From Certhia americana (Eukaryota; Chordata; Aves; Passeriformes; Certhiidae), in the NCBI GenBank assembly GCA_018697195.1, contig CM031879.1:30584834-30648833 (forward strand): 64,000 nucleotides of DNA, given 5' to 3'. Of the stretch, positions 13,640-26,100 are shown piece after piece. Every line of letters begins with the position of its first letter. Within the stretch, counting starts at the first letter, position 1. The notes beneath the pieces were generated by a model. The model was not told the origin of the DNA and did not search any database. It saw only the letters and a list, made by a program, of their open reading frames with translations. A program made the position numbers and the translations under genes.

Positions 13640-13758
13640 CAGCCAGTCATGTTGAAGTCACGGTACAGCATCCTCTTTCCAACTTCCTTGCGCTGCACCC
13701 TCCGTGGAAACTCTAAATGTGTGAATTCATTTCCCAGCAAGTGAGGCTGCATGTAAGC
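13640..13758 (-). CDS. PPM1H: PPM1H exon 6, internal coding exon (flap segment of PP2C phosphatase)
   Basis: This 119-base internal exon is read on the minus strand. The acceptor is TTTCTGCCCACAG, the donor is GGCTG|GTAAGA, and the exon enters in phase 0. It encodes 39 residues beginning AYMQPHLLGNEFTHLEFPRR, then VQRKEVGKRMLYRDFNMTG, and ends with the two bases TG of a Trp codon completed by exon 7. I recognise it as PPM1H from the HLLGNEFTHLEFPRR and MLYRDFNMTGW signatures. It has no counterpart in minimal PP2C enzymes and follows the ERQRLQYL helix of exon 5, so it very likely encodes most of the enlarged flap thought to steer substrate choice (family knowledge plus inference). The basic stretch RRVQRKEVGKR could contact acidic partners or membrane, which is speculative. 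The frame is open throughout, with no damage. Confidence 0.96.
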
Positions 13759-16700
13759 CTGTGGGCAGAAATCAAACCACAGATACCACATAAAACAAGA
13801 TATCATCTATTTTTAATAAGGCACTATTACCATCCCTTCCTGGTCCCTTCCCACACAAATTCCACCCACTCCTCTACCCTTCTTTTTAAATAAGGAAGAT
13901 GATGTGCTCCATTTCAGCAAACAACGCACACACACCATTTCTACCCCTGCCTGAAATCCAGCAGCAGTCTTATATGGAGCAGTCCTCTTGCCCTCAAAAT
14001 CCTTCATTTCTTCTCCCTGCTCCTCAAGATTTGGGATTTTATACTTCATCCATTGACCCCAAAGGAGTCTGCAGAGCTTTGTGAAGTGGAACTCATGCCC
14101 TTTTTTAAGTCAGCAAGAGAAAGGAATGATCAAATACAAAATCACGGAGAGAATTGGAGGGGTGAGTGTGCAGTGAAGCTCAAGCTTTTTTGACTCCCAG
14201 TTCAGCTATGCCAACAACACAGAAAACCTAACATTGCTACCACACTTTGTCACCACCTCAAGAAAAATGCACCCCATCACACAACACTACAAATAAACAC
14301 AAGCTATAGAGCAATTAATTTATTTTCTTGTTTTTGAAAAACTACATCCTTTATGCAAAATGGACTTTTAGAAAAGCAGCAGCAGTTTTGTGTGACAACT
14401 GCAACTTAGGTCTTTGATGGTTTTAATTTTTGAACGCTTCTCATGTCCTTTCTGGTGCACTGCTCTGCAGATGCTGGGAGGCCTCTTTGCCAAAGTTGTG
14501 CCTCTGGCTCATGTTCTCCAAAGCTGACCATAGCTGAGAGCACTGTGAGGCTGTTCGTGTAAATTTTTGGATTGAATTTCTACACAGATCACTTTGTTAA
14601 TCCTAAACATACTCTATTTCTTCTTTCTGAAATAAATCTCACTCCTTTTTCTTTAGTACTCAAATAAACAAGCCTTTTGCTCTTCTTCCGCAAAGCTGCA
14701 TTGTGAGTGAGTTCTTATGAAAGACACAGTCAAATTGGCTAGGGAATTGAAAAAAGTTGCATTTCTTAGCCTTTTTGCAGATACCTCTTTTTCCTTATCC
14801 AGCCAGTTAAGGCAATAAAGTCTGTCTTATCTTCAGAAGCAGCTGCCATCAAGGAAGATGAAATGAGCTGGGGTTTAGTTTGTGTGTATGTCATAAATCT
14901 AGTGCTCATCAAAGGTAATCAGCAGGAAGCACTGGAAGCCTTTATTGATCTACCTGGCATCTGTCATGCAGATAGTTCACAATAAAATATTTCCTACATT
15001 TAAGAGTTGAGCCTGCTCCCACTCAATTTAATAGGAACTCTATCAGGCTCAGCACATCACAATGCTAACTTTCTATCAGCTGTCTCTGTTCCTATCACCA
15101 GACATCCTTACAGAAAACACCTCAAGCTTGGTTGGAACAGGACTGAGGAAGGTTGCTGTGTGTAGACAACAAGAATGGATTCTGCTTTCAAGCACGCAAG
15201 TGATCCTGACATCGCAATCCCTTCCTGGAACAGGAACTCCATTAAATTCTCTCTGTGTACAGTTAAAGGAATTATTTTTTTTTTCCTTCAGTCTACAGTC
15301 AAGGTTCCCTTCACCACCCAAATATTGTTGTCAAGGGACCTCTAACTGGATCCTTCTCTTCACTACAGAAATGGCTGAGAAGCACTAGTGACTTTCAAGA
15401 GGTTCAGCAGTATTAGTCCACATGAGGCTTATCATACTTCCAGAACTCTAGAATTTCTTCATTTAAAAGTACTTGTAAGCTTTTTATTTTATTTATTTTC
15501 ATTCCAGTTGCAAAAAAGGTGGAAAATGCCCAATGATTTGATGTATTGCAACATATGAATGGTATTTGTTCTTTGTATGATAACAAAGAGCTGGATTGGT
15601 TTTGGTATTTTAAAAACTTTTTCTAGTCTATGCTACTGTAAACAATGAAGTCAGTTTGCATTGAAAGTGCAATTCAGTTCACGTTTCAAAATGCACAGAC
15701 TATCTTGATTAAAACATTACAAACCACCACCAGCTAAATACTATCACCTGCCTACACAACAAGGTCATATTTAAAGAAAAAATATCACACCTGTTATCAA
15801 AATGAAGTTATCTAACCTTCAGATTGTGAGATTACTAGTCTGAATAAGAGGCCCAGAAGAAAAACATTACAGTCTTTTAGCATTTTTTCACTTAAAAACA
15901 AGAATTTCCTTTATTGAAAAGGTAAAGCAATCAGGAGAGACTGCATTGCATAAAGATTTACTCAGATGGAAAGTCTGAGGTCATAACTGAAATAAGATTA
16001 ATAAAGCTGGCACAGTTACCAGTGGACTGCTAATGTTCAAATAGGACTTCTCTTCTGCAGCCAAGCCTCAATGCTTGATTTACAATCCAGGGATCTTAAC
16101 TTGATTCTAATATTTTTGGCGTCAGTGAAACAGAGGGAAAAGAGCAATTTGGAAGCTTCTGGTGTCTGTGATCTGAATTCTTATGTGAAAAAATGGGGAT
16201 TTTCATTGTGCTTTGCTTTATTTTTAAATTTTTCATATTTTTCCCATTTTTTTTAACAGTTATTTTTGATGCTTCACTGGTAATTCTACAAAGAGAAGAA
16301 TGTTCTACTATGAAACTCAGCTGCAACTTCCAGTTGGGAATATGTTCTCCATGTACAAGGCAGGACTCCTCCCCACCTCAACAAAACCATTTTGCTGGGC
16401 AACAGAACTGGAAAATAAATAAAAAGCTACACTTCAAAGATTTACAGATCTTTCAAACAGATATACAAGCAGAACCATGAAATCCCCTGAAGTGATCAAA
16501 CAAACAAAAAAAAATAAGGTAAGTGAATGACTACTAGAATTTCACCTGTGATGATGCAATGTGTTTTCCATTTTTTAAATTTGTTTAGTCTCGATTTGCA
16601 AGAACCTCAGATCAGAAACACCACTCAGAGAACCTGAAATTTAACAAGTAGTATGCCTACCAAACACTTCCTTATGAGGTATTTTCAGACAGCATTGTTA

Positions 16701-19700
16701 TTCTGTGTTATGGAACTGGAACATTTTTCATATTTTCTTTTTCAGAAGCTCTCAGAACTTTTTGGCATAATTCTGGCATAGTCTGCATTGTGTGTTTTTG
16801 GTACTCTGCCATTTTATGGTGTAGTCTGTGGCTGAATGTATTGCATTGAAAATTGGTTGCTTAAAATGGAGTTCAGTCAAAGAAATATTAGTCATGGTTG
16901 TTTAAAAGGGCATTTGCTTCCTGCTGTGTTTCCTGGTGATTAGAAAAGCAAACATGAAATTAAGATAAACCTAGAGTTACACATTAGCATGCCAGTTAAT
17001 TAGGTGGCAGGAAACACTGTATGTATCTTATCTGTTCCTCAGTAAGGTCTGCCACTGCCTTTTCCAGCTCCTTCAGTTGGCACTGCACTGGCAAATTGCT
17101 GGCACTGGTGGTTTCACTGCATTATGTGCTATTTTCAGATTTGCTGCTTTCCCCTACACGAACTATATCTTACAACGTTATACTTTTATCACATTGTGCC
17201 CTTTAATCCAAAAGAGTATTCTACTATACAGGGCTACTGCTCACAACAGCATGCACAACCCAACACACTCAGAAGTTTTGCAAATGACTCAGCCATTATC
17301 ATAGGGACACATTTAAACCAAAGACAGATGAAAATTAAAGGATGTGGTGATAAAAGAAAGAAGAGTAGAAGCCAAATGCATCTCTTGATTGATCTCATCT
17401 TGTGAAATTTCAGGACCCCTTCCATGGAACCACATATGTCTTTTACCACAGCATCATCCACTGTGTCAGTCAGACAGCTGAAGTAATCCTATGCTGGGTG
17501 ATACAGGGAGCCAAAAACTGTAAGAGAATTACACCTTGACTGACTTGTAATCAAAGTGCTGACTGGAAATTTATGAGATCTAGGTGCATTTCCTCTTCAG
17601 GCTCAGGTTCTGCAGGCATCCTTCAGCAGGTGAGTTAGTGTCACTTTTATCTTCACCTGAGCAACAAAACAAGAATAGATCCCCTTTGAGCCCATGACTG
17701 TTTGGGCTCATGAACCTTTGCTTGAATGGTGGCAAACACAAAGAGCACACATGGGAACTGTAACTGGTGGTCACCAGTCTCTATGAGCAGTGACACCTGC
17801 ACTGGTAGAAGCAGTGCACCATTTCTGGGGAACTTTTGAGGGGCTATTTGGCTGCACACATAAAGATGCTACAAACATCACACTGACCTCACATGACATC
17901 TTGAAAAAAACTTCAGTAACTAATAGAAATACACCCATATGCAGTATGCTCAATTCACCATTCATTTTAAACACATTTTCCAAGGGAATAAGTAATAAAA
18001 TCTATCCTATTTACTGTTGCAGTTTAGACTATCATCACTGAAATTAATAGTCTCCTCAGAAGATGAAAGAAAAATTGCTTCTGGCTGTCACTGCCTGCAC
18101 AACTGCTGAATTGAACAGAGCAGTTCCCAGTAAATACTGAATTTTTCTATCCTTACACTGATATGGGAAGTCAGGACTTGTGTGGAGCTCTCCTGCTACA
18201 GTGCTAAAACCAAAAGAGACACAGAAATTCAGAAGAAAAAGGAGGGTTTTGAATGCTCACCAGTGGAAGGAAAGCAACATGGTGCACTGAACCTCTACAG
18301 AAGCTGAAGGACCAAGGGAATACTGGTGCAAAGCTTTCACACTTTACATCTTAAGAAGTGCTCTCTGACTGAAGGTTTGATTGCCTTCTGTAATACTACC
18401 TGATTTAATACTATCTGATTGCCTGACATAAAAGCCTGTCTCTGCCATATAGCCTGCCTGAAGTTTGCAGCTGGATGCAAATTTTGGAGTGTAATCCTTA
18501 TGTCAACCTTGCAAGAAATTTGGGGTCATCTTTTCTTTTTTTTTAAACACAAGAGTAAAAATCTTACTTAGGGAATGTTGTGTTTGAAAGGATCTGTAAT
18601 TTTGTTTCATGCTCTTGCTGTCTTGCATGTATTCTCTTTGAATGTGACACCCATAGACCTGGCATATTTTTTACATACAGAATTAGAACAGACAAACAAA
18701 GGTAAAGGAATTTTCCACAGAAATGCTTTTCAGACCAGCTACTAGTTTCAAATTTAAGCCAGAAAGGACATCAAAGGAGAAAAAAAACCCTTGTAGGCAA
18801 TGTTTTATCTCATATTTCCTACAGAAGTAGCAGACTCCCAAGATGCTAAAGATACCTTTTATATTAGAGGAAAACAAATTATTTTAAATGTAACTGAACT
18901 GTAAATATTTATTAGGCCTATTTTCCATTTGGTTCTCTGAATATCAATAGTCCCAAAGCAGTATTTCCTCTGAAATTTTCAGCTTCAAGCCAATGAATCC
19001 AACTGAAAAAAAATTAAATGTGACAATTGAGGAAACACAATTTTTTCTTTAAAACCTTCCACCACCACCACCACCTTTCAAACACTGGCATTTTGTCTAG
19101 TTTCAAACTACAGTGCTTGGTCCAGGAAAACAGAAGACATCTTGGGAACACCACTAACCTTGGCCTGTCCACCTTGAGTCAGGCAAGGCTGAGACTGAGC
19201 CCGCCTTGGCTGAAGCTTAAATTTTCTAAAGCAAAAAAGCAGGAGGACAGACAAAGCAAGAAGGAAATCTCTCAGCCGAGAGAGATGTTGCGAATGACAT
19301 TCTGACAAGCAACTACTTGACTTCAACCAACTGATCTATCCATCGATGAAAACCTTAAAAAGTAACGCGATGGTTTGTATGAAAAATAACACCATACATT
19401 CTGACTTATATTAACTCAGGCAGCTTATCAGCCAACGCAGCTTGGAGTATAAAGCATCCCATGTGTCCCCAGCTAGTCACCCTGTCCCAGCTTTATGGGT
19501 GCTGCTACAGTAAATAAAACTTATCTTTGATCACCCATCCTATCCTGCAGTGACTAATGTTCACTGAGATCACCTCTAAGTTGGCTATCTTTCTCCTAAT
19601 GGAGATACTACCAGCATACTGTTAGAGTAAATTAATCGAACTCCGCAATATCACTCACAGACAAAGAGCAGTCTGTGGTATTTTATACTGTCACACAGAA

Positions 19701-20048
19701 AGCACTGAGATGGATTGGAATACATCTGTGACTCATTAGCTCCATGGCTGAGCTCTCAAAATCCAACACCAGTGCACTGCTAAAGGGTCTGCAGCTGAAC
19801 AATGTACACCCATGCTAATCAGTGGCCTCTGCTGAAGAGGTAACACTCCCTTCATTGAGGTTTGCACCACCAAGATTTTCCCCACATTTGCTAATGGCTT
19901 AAAGACATACATGATCAGTCACTGGTGTTCAGTGGACACATCATCCTTCATTGAGCCACAGTAACTCAGCAGCATTTCTCTGAGCCTTTGATATTACTGG
20001 GCAATGCTTGTCACCAGCAGCACCTGATTTGGTCCTCTGGTCTCTTAC
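13759..20048 (-). other. PPM1H: PPM1H intron 5 (about 6.3 kb)
   Basis: This intron lies between exons 5 and 6, with donor GTAAGA at 20048 and acceptor CAG at 13761-13759. It is AT-rich and has a (CCA)6-like microsatellite at 19059-19075. I see no CR1 copy, RNA gene or second gene. The open frames 15062-15388 (+) and 16193-16480 (+) have no recognisable features and are treated as chance. Confidence 0.85.
19059..19075. repeat. (CCA)n microsatellite
   Basis: About six consecutive CCA/CAC triplets in an intron. It is a short perfect trinucleotide repeat. An overlapping open frame would read it as a His tract, but nothing supports translation. Confidence 0.8.
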
Positions 20049-20133
20049 CAGATACTGAAGTCGCTGACGTTCAGTCTCTGGAGTGAATTCTGAAGACATT
20101 GGAATGACTTCACCATTTCGGATTATTATAGCT
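20049..20133 (-). CDS. PPM1H: PPM1H exon 5, internal coding exon (PP2C core after GDSR)
   Basis: This 85-base internal exon is read on the minus strand. The acceptor is TTATTACTTTTACAG and the donor is CTG|GTAAGA. Its first base A completes the Arg codon begun as AG at the end of exon 4, so the conserved GDSR motif is split by the intron. The next 28 codons begin AIIIRNGEVIPMSSEFTPET and end ERQRLQYL in phase 0. In PP2C enzymes this segment holds the strand after the Asp of the GDSR metal-site motif and the conserved P-x-x-x-E-R helix. I recognise it as PPM1H and as closely similar to the mammalian protein. The longer open frame around it, 19941-20318, reads through both splice sites and is not a protein. 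The exon sits between introns of 14.8 and 6.3 kb. Confidence 0.97.
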
Positions 20134-23100
20134 CTGTAAAAGTAATAAAATATCATCAGCACAGGAAAAACAAAAAGTAAAAGCCCCAGAAAACCACAGG
20201 GCACAGTCACACTCTTATTCTTTTCAGAATCACAGTCAAATAAAGCTATTTCTTTTCTACTTAGGTTATCAGCAGGATAGGATAATTCCTTGTCTGCATC
20301 CTTTCGGCTGGGTAACAAGTATACTTGTATAAGCCAAGTTAATTTTAGACCTCACAAAAAAAATCCAAGTAACAAAGGCAAGAGTTATATCAATTTATGT
20401 TTACAGGGTACCTTTATTAAGAGAAACGCAGACTCCCAGAGGAGATGCTGCAGAATCACTGATTGTAGAACAACTCTTCGCAGGTTTTAATACCAGTTGT
20501 GGCTGACACTGTCTAAACTACTGGCTTCAAATGACTCATCCAAGCACTTTCCAATTATTAATTGGTCATATGTCATGTCGGAACATTTCTACTCCAACAG
20601 TAAATGGAAATAGCAAAGCAAATCCTATTTAACACAAATCTAACCAGTAACCTGCTGAAAGACTGTAGATTAGCCAAGAGATTTCATACACACTTCTGCA
20701 AATGGCAGAGAGAAAATTTTCTCAAACACCTGCCTGTTGCCTCTTAACAATCTGATGTACTGCACACAAAATAGGGTTCAGTCCTTCCCTGGTGTAATGC
20801 TGGAAGACATGTCACAGGAGGGAAGAATTTACCCAATATTTCTACTGCATTCTACATTCATGTATTCACTCGCAGAATTATGTTCATTTATCTTTCCATT
20901 ATTTGGGCAGCTCTGGAAGTAGAGCAATGCCTGGCACTTTTGATAAACTATGTATCATCCCAAAGACTTTAATGCCTGTTGTGGAACTGTTTCTCAGCCA
21001 TCAGTAGATTAATTCAGTGTTTAGGTAACAGCAGTGTGCCACCTTTCCTCTTGAATTTAGACAGATTTTGGTGTAGCTAAAAAAAGTATTTGTCACTTGG
21101 ATACCAGTTTCTCTATATTTTAAATGGGCCCATTTCTGTGATATTTTCAACCCATTGGTGTCCTGTTTATGAGCTAGCTTAGTTCCCTTGATCATTTGAT
21201 CGATTTGCTCTCATTGCCTCTATGCCAGGTGTTCTGATGGCACTGCAATGCAACCAACAAATATGGTAGGCACACAAAAACTAAAAGCTTAAAACTTCTA
21301 AATTCAAAGCACAGCATCTTGAGAAAATCAACTCAGATACAAACCTGAATTTCTAAAATTAGTGGCATTGGACAGATTTCCAAGTTTTGTGGATTGGTCA
21401 TTGGACAAAAATTTGTCATCTACTATTGCTAGTATGCAAAAGGCAGCAGCATTATCTATGAGTAAATAGTACATTTCTGAGATTGATGTGGCAAAGAACA
21501 GATAGGTTCAGGATGGTATGAAAATGGCAGATGTGTGAAAAAGCTCTAGCAATGAGGGGAAAACCACTTTGCTTTGAAAAGGTAACAAATTTACTGCTCT
21601 TGGACTTCCAGCACTTCTTGCAAATAATCCTACACAGAAATTAGAGGCAGCAAGAGTGCCGCCTACATACTGAAGGTTCCCACTGGCCCTTAATTAAAAC
21701 CAATATTGTGTACTTGAGAGAGACATGGTAGTTGCAACGCTTTAATTTCCTAAAAGAATTTGTGCATAATTTTAGACAGGATTTTTTGTCCTTCAGGGAA
21801 TCTGACTACAGGCTTACAAAAATGCCTATCCAATTAAAAATAATAAAAAATTGCTGAAAATTTCTTTTGCATTTCTGAGACAGTCATTTAAATATGAATT
21901 AAGAACCCTACCACCTCTCTTCTGCAACAACACTTTTGCTTTTATTTTTGCAGTTCTTAAGGTATTCAGCTTTGAACAGACAGTGAACATTTTATATAAC
22001 TTTTTAATATGTTATTTGATTCACTTAAGTAGGCCTCCACTTAAGGGGTCTGTGGGTTTAGTATAGAGTATGTACTCTGGCAACAGTCTAGACTAGACTG
22101 ATCAAAGGAGCTGATCAGACACTAACCAAATTTTACACACTATTTAAGTGAGTCATAAGGGATTTTCTGATCTTTTGCTTGTCTGAAAGGGCTAATATAA
22201 AACCACATACTGATATAACTGCTAGCACATCAGGCTAATTTTCTAATTATTCTTTGCTTCCCCTTTAATCAGCATTTCACAGGAAATCCACATTTTAAAG
22301 ACCACTCAGACCAATCTGGGGTTCACCTTTTTCTTTGTGCACATTGACATACTTCCTATACATTTTGATAGCTGTCATTCTCACTTCTAAGGGTAGAATT
22401 GGGCCCTGAGGGACTCGCATCATATAAAAAGCAATTCAGAGGCGAGTGGGTCAACCTTTCATAGCTCAACTTATTTTCAACAGAATTGGCAGCCACCTGG
22501 GATGAAAAGCACGACATAGCACACACACACAAAAATCTTCAGAGGGGGAAGAATTAAAGCAAAACTGTTAATACCTGGTAAAAGAGAGTTTTATGGTTCT
22601 TATTAATGTTTTCAGCAGTTGGATTTTATTCAACTTGCAAGTTACAGATGTTCATAATAGTCAAATGATTTAATCTGAGGAATGAGACAGCTCTAGGTAT
22701 GAGTAAAGGGAGGGACACAGACATACATGTACAAGGCACTGGTCCAAATTCAACTGTGATTAGCTTATAAACCCGTACTGGGCTCTTTACCTTTCTGCAC
22801 TTACTGCTTAGCTGTTTCATGACAGCAAAGGGTATTCCTGATAGCCCAAGTGACAAAAAGGGACACATTTGTCGGCTGTCTCACTGAGGAGGCTGGGTGC
22901 AAAAGCTTGGCCTGGGAGCCACCCTGCTCAGTGGGATTTTCCTCTGTGATGGAAAAGGTGTTGAATAAGGCCCTAACAGGGTTTGAAGACTGAAGTGCCC
23001 TTTCTGTAACCTTGCAATGACAGAGCTGCCAAGCAGCAACTGAAGCTTTTTCCACTGAGCAACCTCCAGAGCCCTGAATTCAATAGCCTAGAGTCAATAA

Positions 23101-26100
23101 CTGCTCACAAGGAGGGAGCCTGGCTGATGCAGCAGCTGCAAACAGCTCCAGCAACTGCTTTTAGAGACCCACTCTATATGGTCCTGCAGGACAATTAATT
23201 TTGACTTTACACTTCCTAATGGACTAAGCAGCAGCATGGTGTTATGTGAGCATTACTGCTTCTGCCATGCATGAAGCATGCATGTATGCAAGAAAGGGTA
23301 TTCTGAAAGCATTTAACTCCCCATGTATTGAGGATATATTAACATATTGTTTTATACCAGAATACAGCTGTCCTATTAAACTGTCAGAAATAACTACAGA
23401 GGATGCAAGAACTCCTTGAATAGATGCAGTGCCCAGAGAGCATCTGATTCTGCCACGTTTAATAGTGACACTTTAATTTCCACCACACTGGTGAAACACA
23501 TTATAGCAGAGCCACAGGGCGAGCCTGCCAAAGGCAGATGGATGATTCATGTTTGCAGAGAACAAGTATGTCAACACTAACCAAATATTCTCTGATGACA
23601 AGGTTGCTTCAGACCCATACCAATCATTAATTTATATCACCAATGAAGCAGTAATTAAAAAAACAAAAGCTTTTTTTTTGGCAGGACTGGAAATTGGGAG
23701 CCACAGATCTGCAGCCTCCTAGTGCATTGGCCTCCATGCTCTGATGCCCTCTCCACACAGCATTGTCTACAGTGAGAAACTGCTCTAATTCTGGGGCTAC
23801 AGAGACCAGTAAGTCACTTATTCTGATCTCTTCTAAAAACAAACTAGATTTCCCTGAGTTCTTTCCTCTCTTTTGAATCCTAACTCCCCACCCACAGGAA
23901 CTACAGGACTGTACTTGCCCTTGCATTTCACATGTTCTGCATGACAATGAAAGTGGGTTCACTATTCCAGAGCTGGGATATTCACAGTAAACAGGAATAT
24001 ATTGGAGGAAAATTCCCCAAAACACAGCTGAAGTAGCCTTAAATGGAAGAAACAAGAATCTGATTTTGTATCTCTTCTGGCTTCTTGAATTCTTCTGATC
24101 CAGAGAAGCCACACCCTGAATAAGTAAATGTAAAGAAAGAGATGTGCCAGTGGCTCAAAGCAGGACTGGCAGTCATGGCAAATCCTACAGCTGGCCACCT
24201 CTGCTCAGTCACATGCAAATGAAAAGAAACACCAGGAGCTTAAACGGCTGCATGTGCATCTGCAGAAGACAGTGTATTTATCTTTTGGATTGACGTGACT
24301 GTGTAGTTCCACAATGATCAGCTAAATTCACACAGAACATTAAGTATATGATTATTTTCTATATTCAGATTCAATACTTAAAAATTGTATTTGGTGCCTT
24401 AGTATACATTCACTTTTAAAATACATGGAGAGTAAAGCAGGATTGCCACTGTGCTGTACTCCTGCTGTGACTCTCAGGATGTAGCAACGATGCTGGCTTA
24501 AGGAAAATATTGATATATCAACTGCTTTTGCATTTTTAATATGGCTAACAACTACCACCTCTCCTTGAATCAAGCAGTGTTTTGGGGTTTTTTTGTTTGT
24601 TTGTTTTGTCTTCTATGGAAAACACCATCAGCTGAAAATTGCACAGCATCCTTTCTATGTTTCTTATGAGAAACAAACAGAGGAAACTCATACATTTTAG
24701 AGGAAGCTCTTTTTGGTTACTTTCATTTAATCATACAGAGAAAGCTACACTTTAGTGAACAAGGTCAAAAGTGTAATTCCACTGCTGTCACTATTCTATT
24801 GGGATTCCAGTGTTCAAAACAAAGAGACATCTCCAACTGTTAGGAGTATTCAGGGGACACCCTGATTCCATTACACACTTTTTCGGCCAAAAATGATTTG
24901 AAACGCAACATTAAACTGCACATTTCTACAACACAGGGTAAAAATCTGGTAAAGGTGACAGAGAAGGACCATTCAGAAAACGCTTTTTGACAGTATATAT
25001 CAATTCCAAGCCACAGGGAGGCTGTATCCATTTTGTCAAAAGGTGTTAAGCATGTGGATTCAGTACAGATGAAGCAGAAGTGTCTAGCTTGTCTGCAAAG
25101 GTATTAGAAATATGTCAATGAAAAAGAGGGATTAAACTGACAGAAAGAATAAGGCAGGGTTTTATTATATTCAAAGGGGAACTAAGCAGTAGATTTTAAT
25201 TAGGTGTATCACAAGATAGCTGTAGAAAAAAGAAAATAAATCCTAGAACTATGGACTCAGTGTATTTGTTTATTTTGGTAACTAAATGCATATTTTTAAA
25301 CAATCCAAGAAAGATCAATGCTAATGGTTGGTAAGCTTCAAACCAGTTGTGCTTTTTTTTCTTTACCGTTTCTTAATTGCTAAGAAGTGAATGACTATAA
25401 AACAATTAAAATGAGAAATGTTTTCCTCTTCTGTAAACAAAGTACTGGAACTTAATGACATTATGATTACTGATGACTTTTAATAAATTCAGCACTGGCA
25501 CCTTGGTTTTATCTCTTCAAACTAAATTACTCTCACTTAGTCCCAACACAGACCCATTTCGCAATGTTTCTTTGGAAACCAGGTGTACAAACACCTCACT
25601 GCACTGGCAATAAGTATGGAACTGAACTCGTATTTCATCCCATGTATTCACTAGCAATGTGAAACTAAAGTGCAAAACCTTTAAACTATTTCCTTAATTT
25701 TATGAATTAAGGCAGGCTGGGGATAATGGAACAATTATTATATAACATTTAGCTGGCATTAAAACAGGTTCCAGTGATGACATATCCATCACCATAAAAC
25801 TCAGGTGGAAGCAGCAACCCTCAGCAATGCCAATGGAAAAAAGCACCCTCTCTGCCTCGCACCTATAATACCTAAGACAATGCCCCAACTCTTACTGGCA
25901 TCACCATCAAGAAGAAAATAAGCAACAAAACAGGGAAGGAGTAGAGCCAGTAAAAATTGTCCTTATTTTCCATTTACTGCCACTCAACAGGCATGCCACC
26001 CTGATTTCCTCATATTTTTCAGGACAAACATGAGCCTGTTCACAGAAAAATTGTGACAGGATAGAAACACTGGATCATTTTTCTTTCAGCTGAACAAAGC

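Noticed and set aside
19941..20318. 125-residue frame around exon 5 taken as a single-exon product
   Set aside because: Only 20049-20133 matches PPM1H. The rest lies beyond clear AG and GT splice sites and does not resemble the protein.
23627..24112. 161-residue open frame on the minus strand in intron 4
   Set aside because: Cysteine-rich by eye but without any motif spacing I recognise, and no supporting exon structure.
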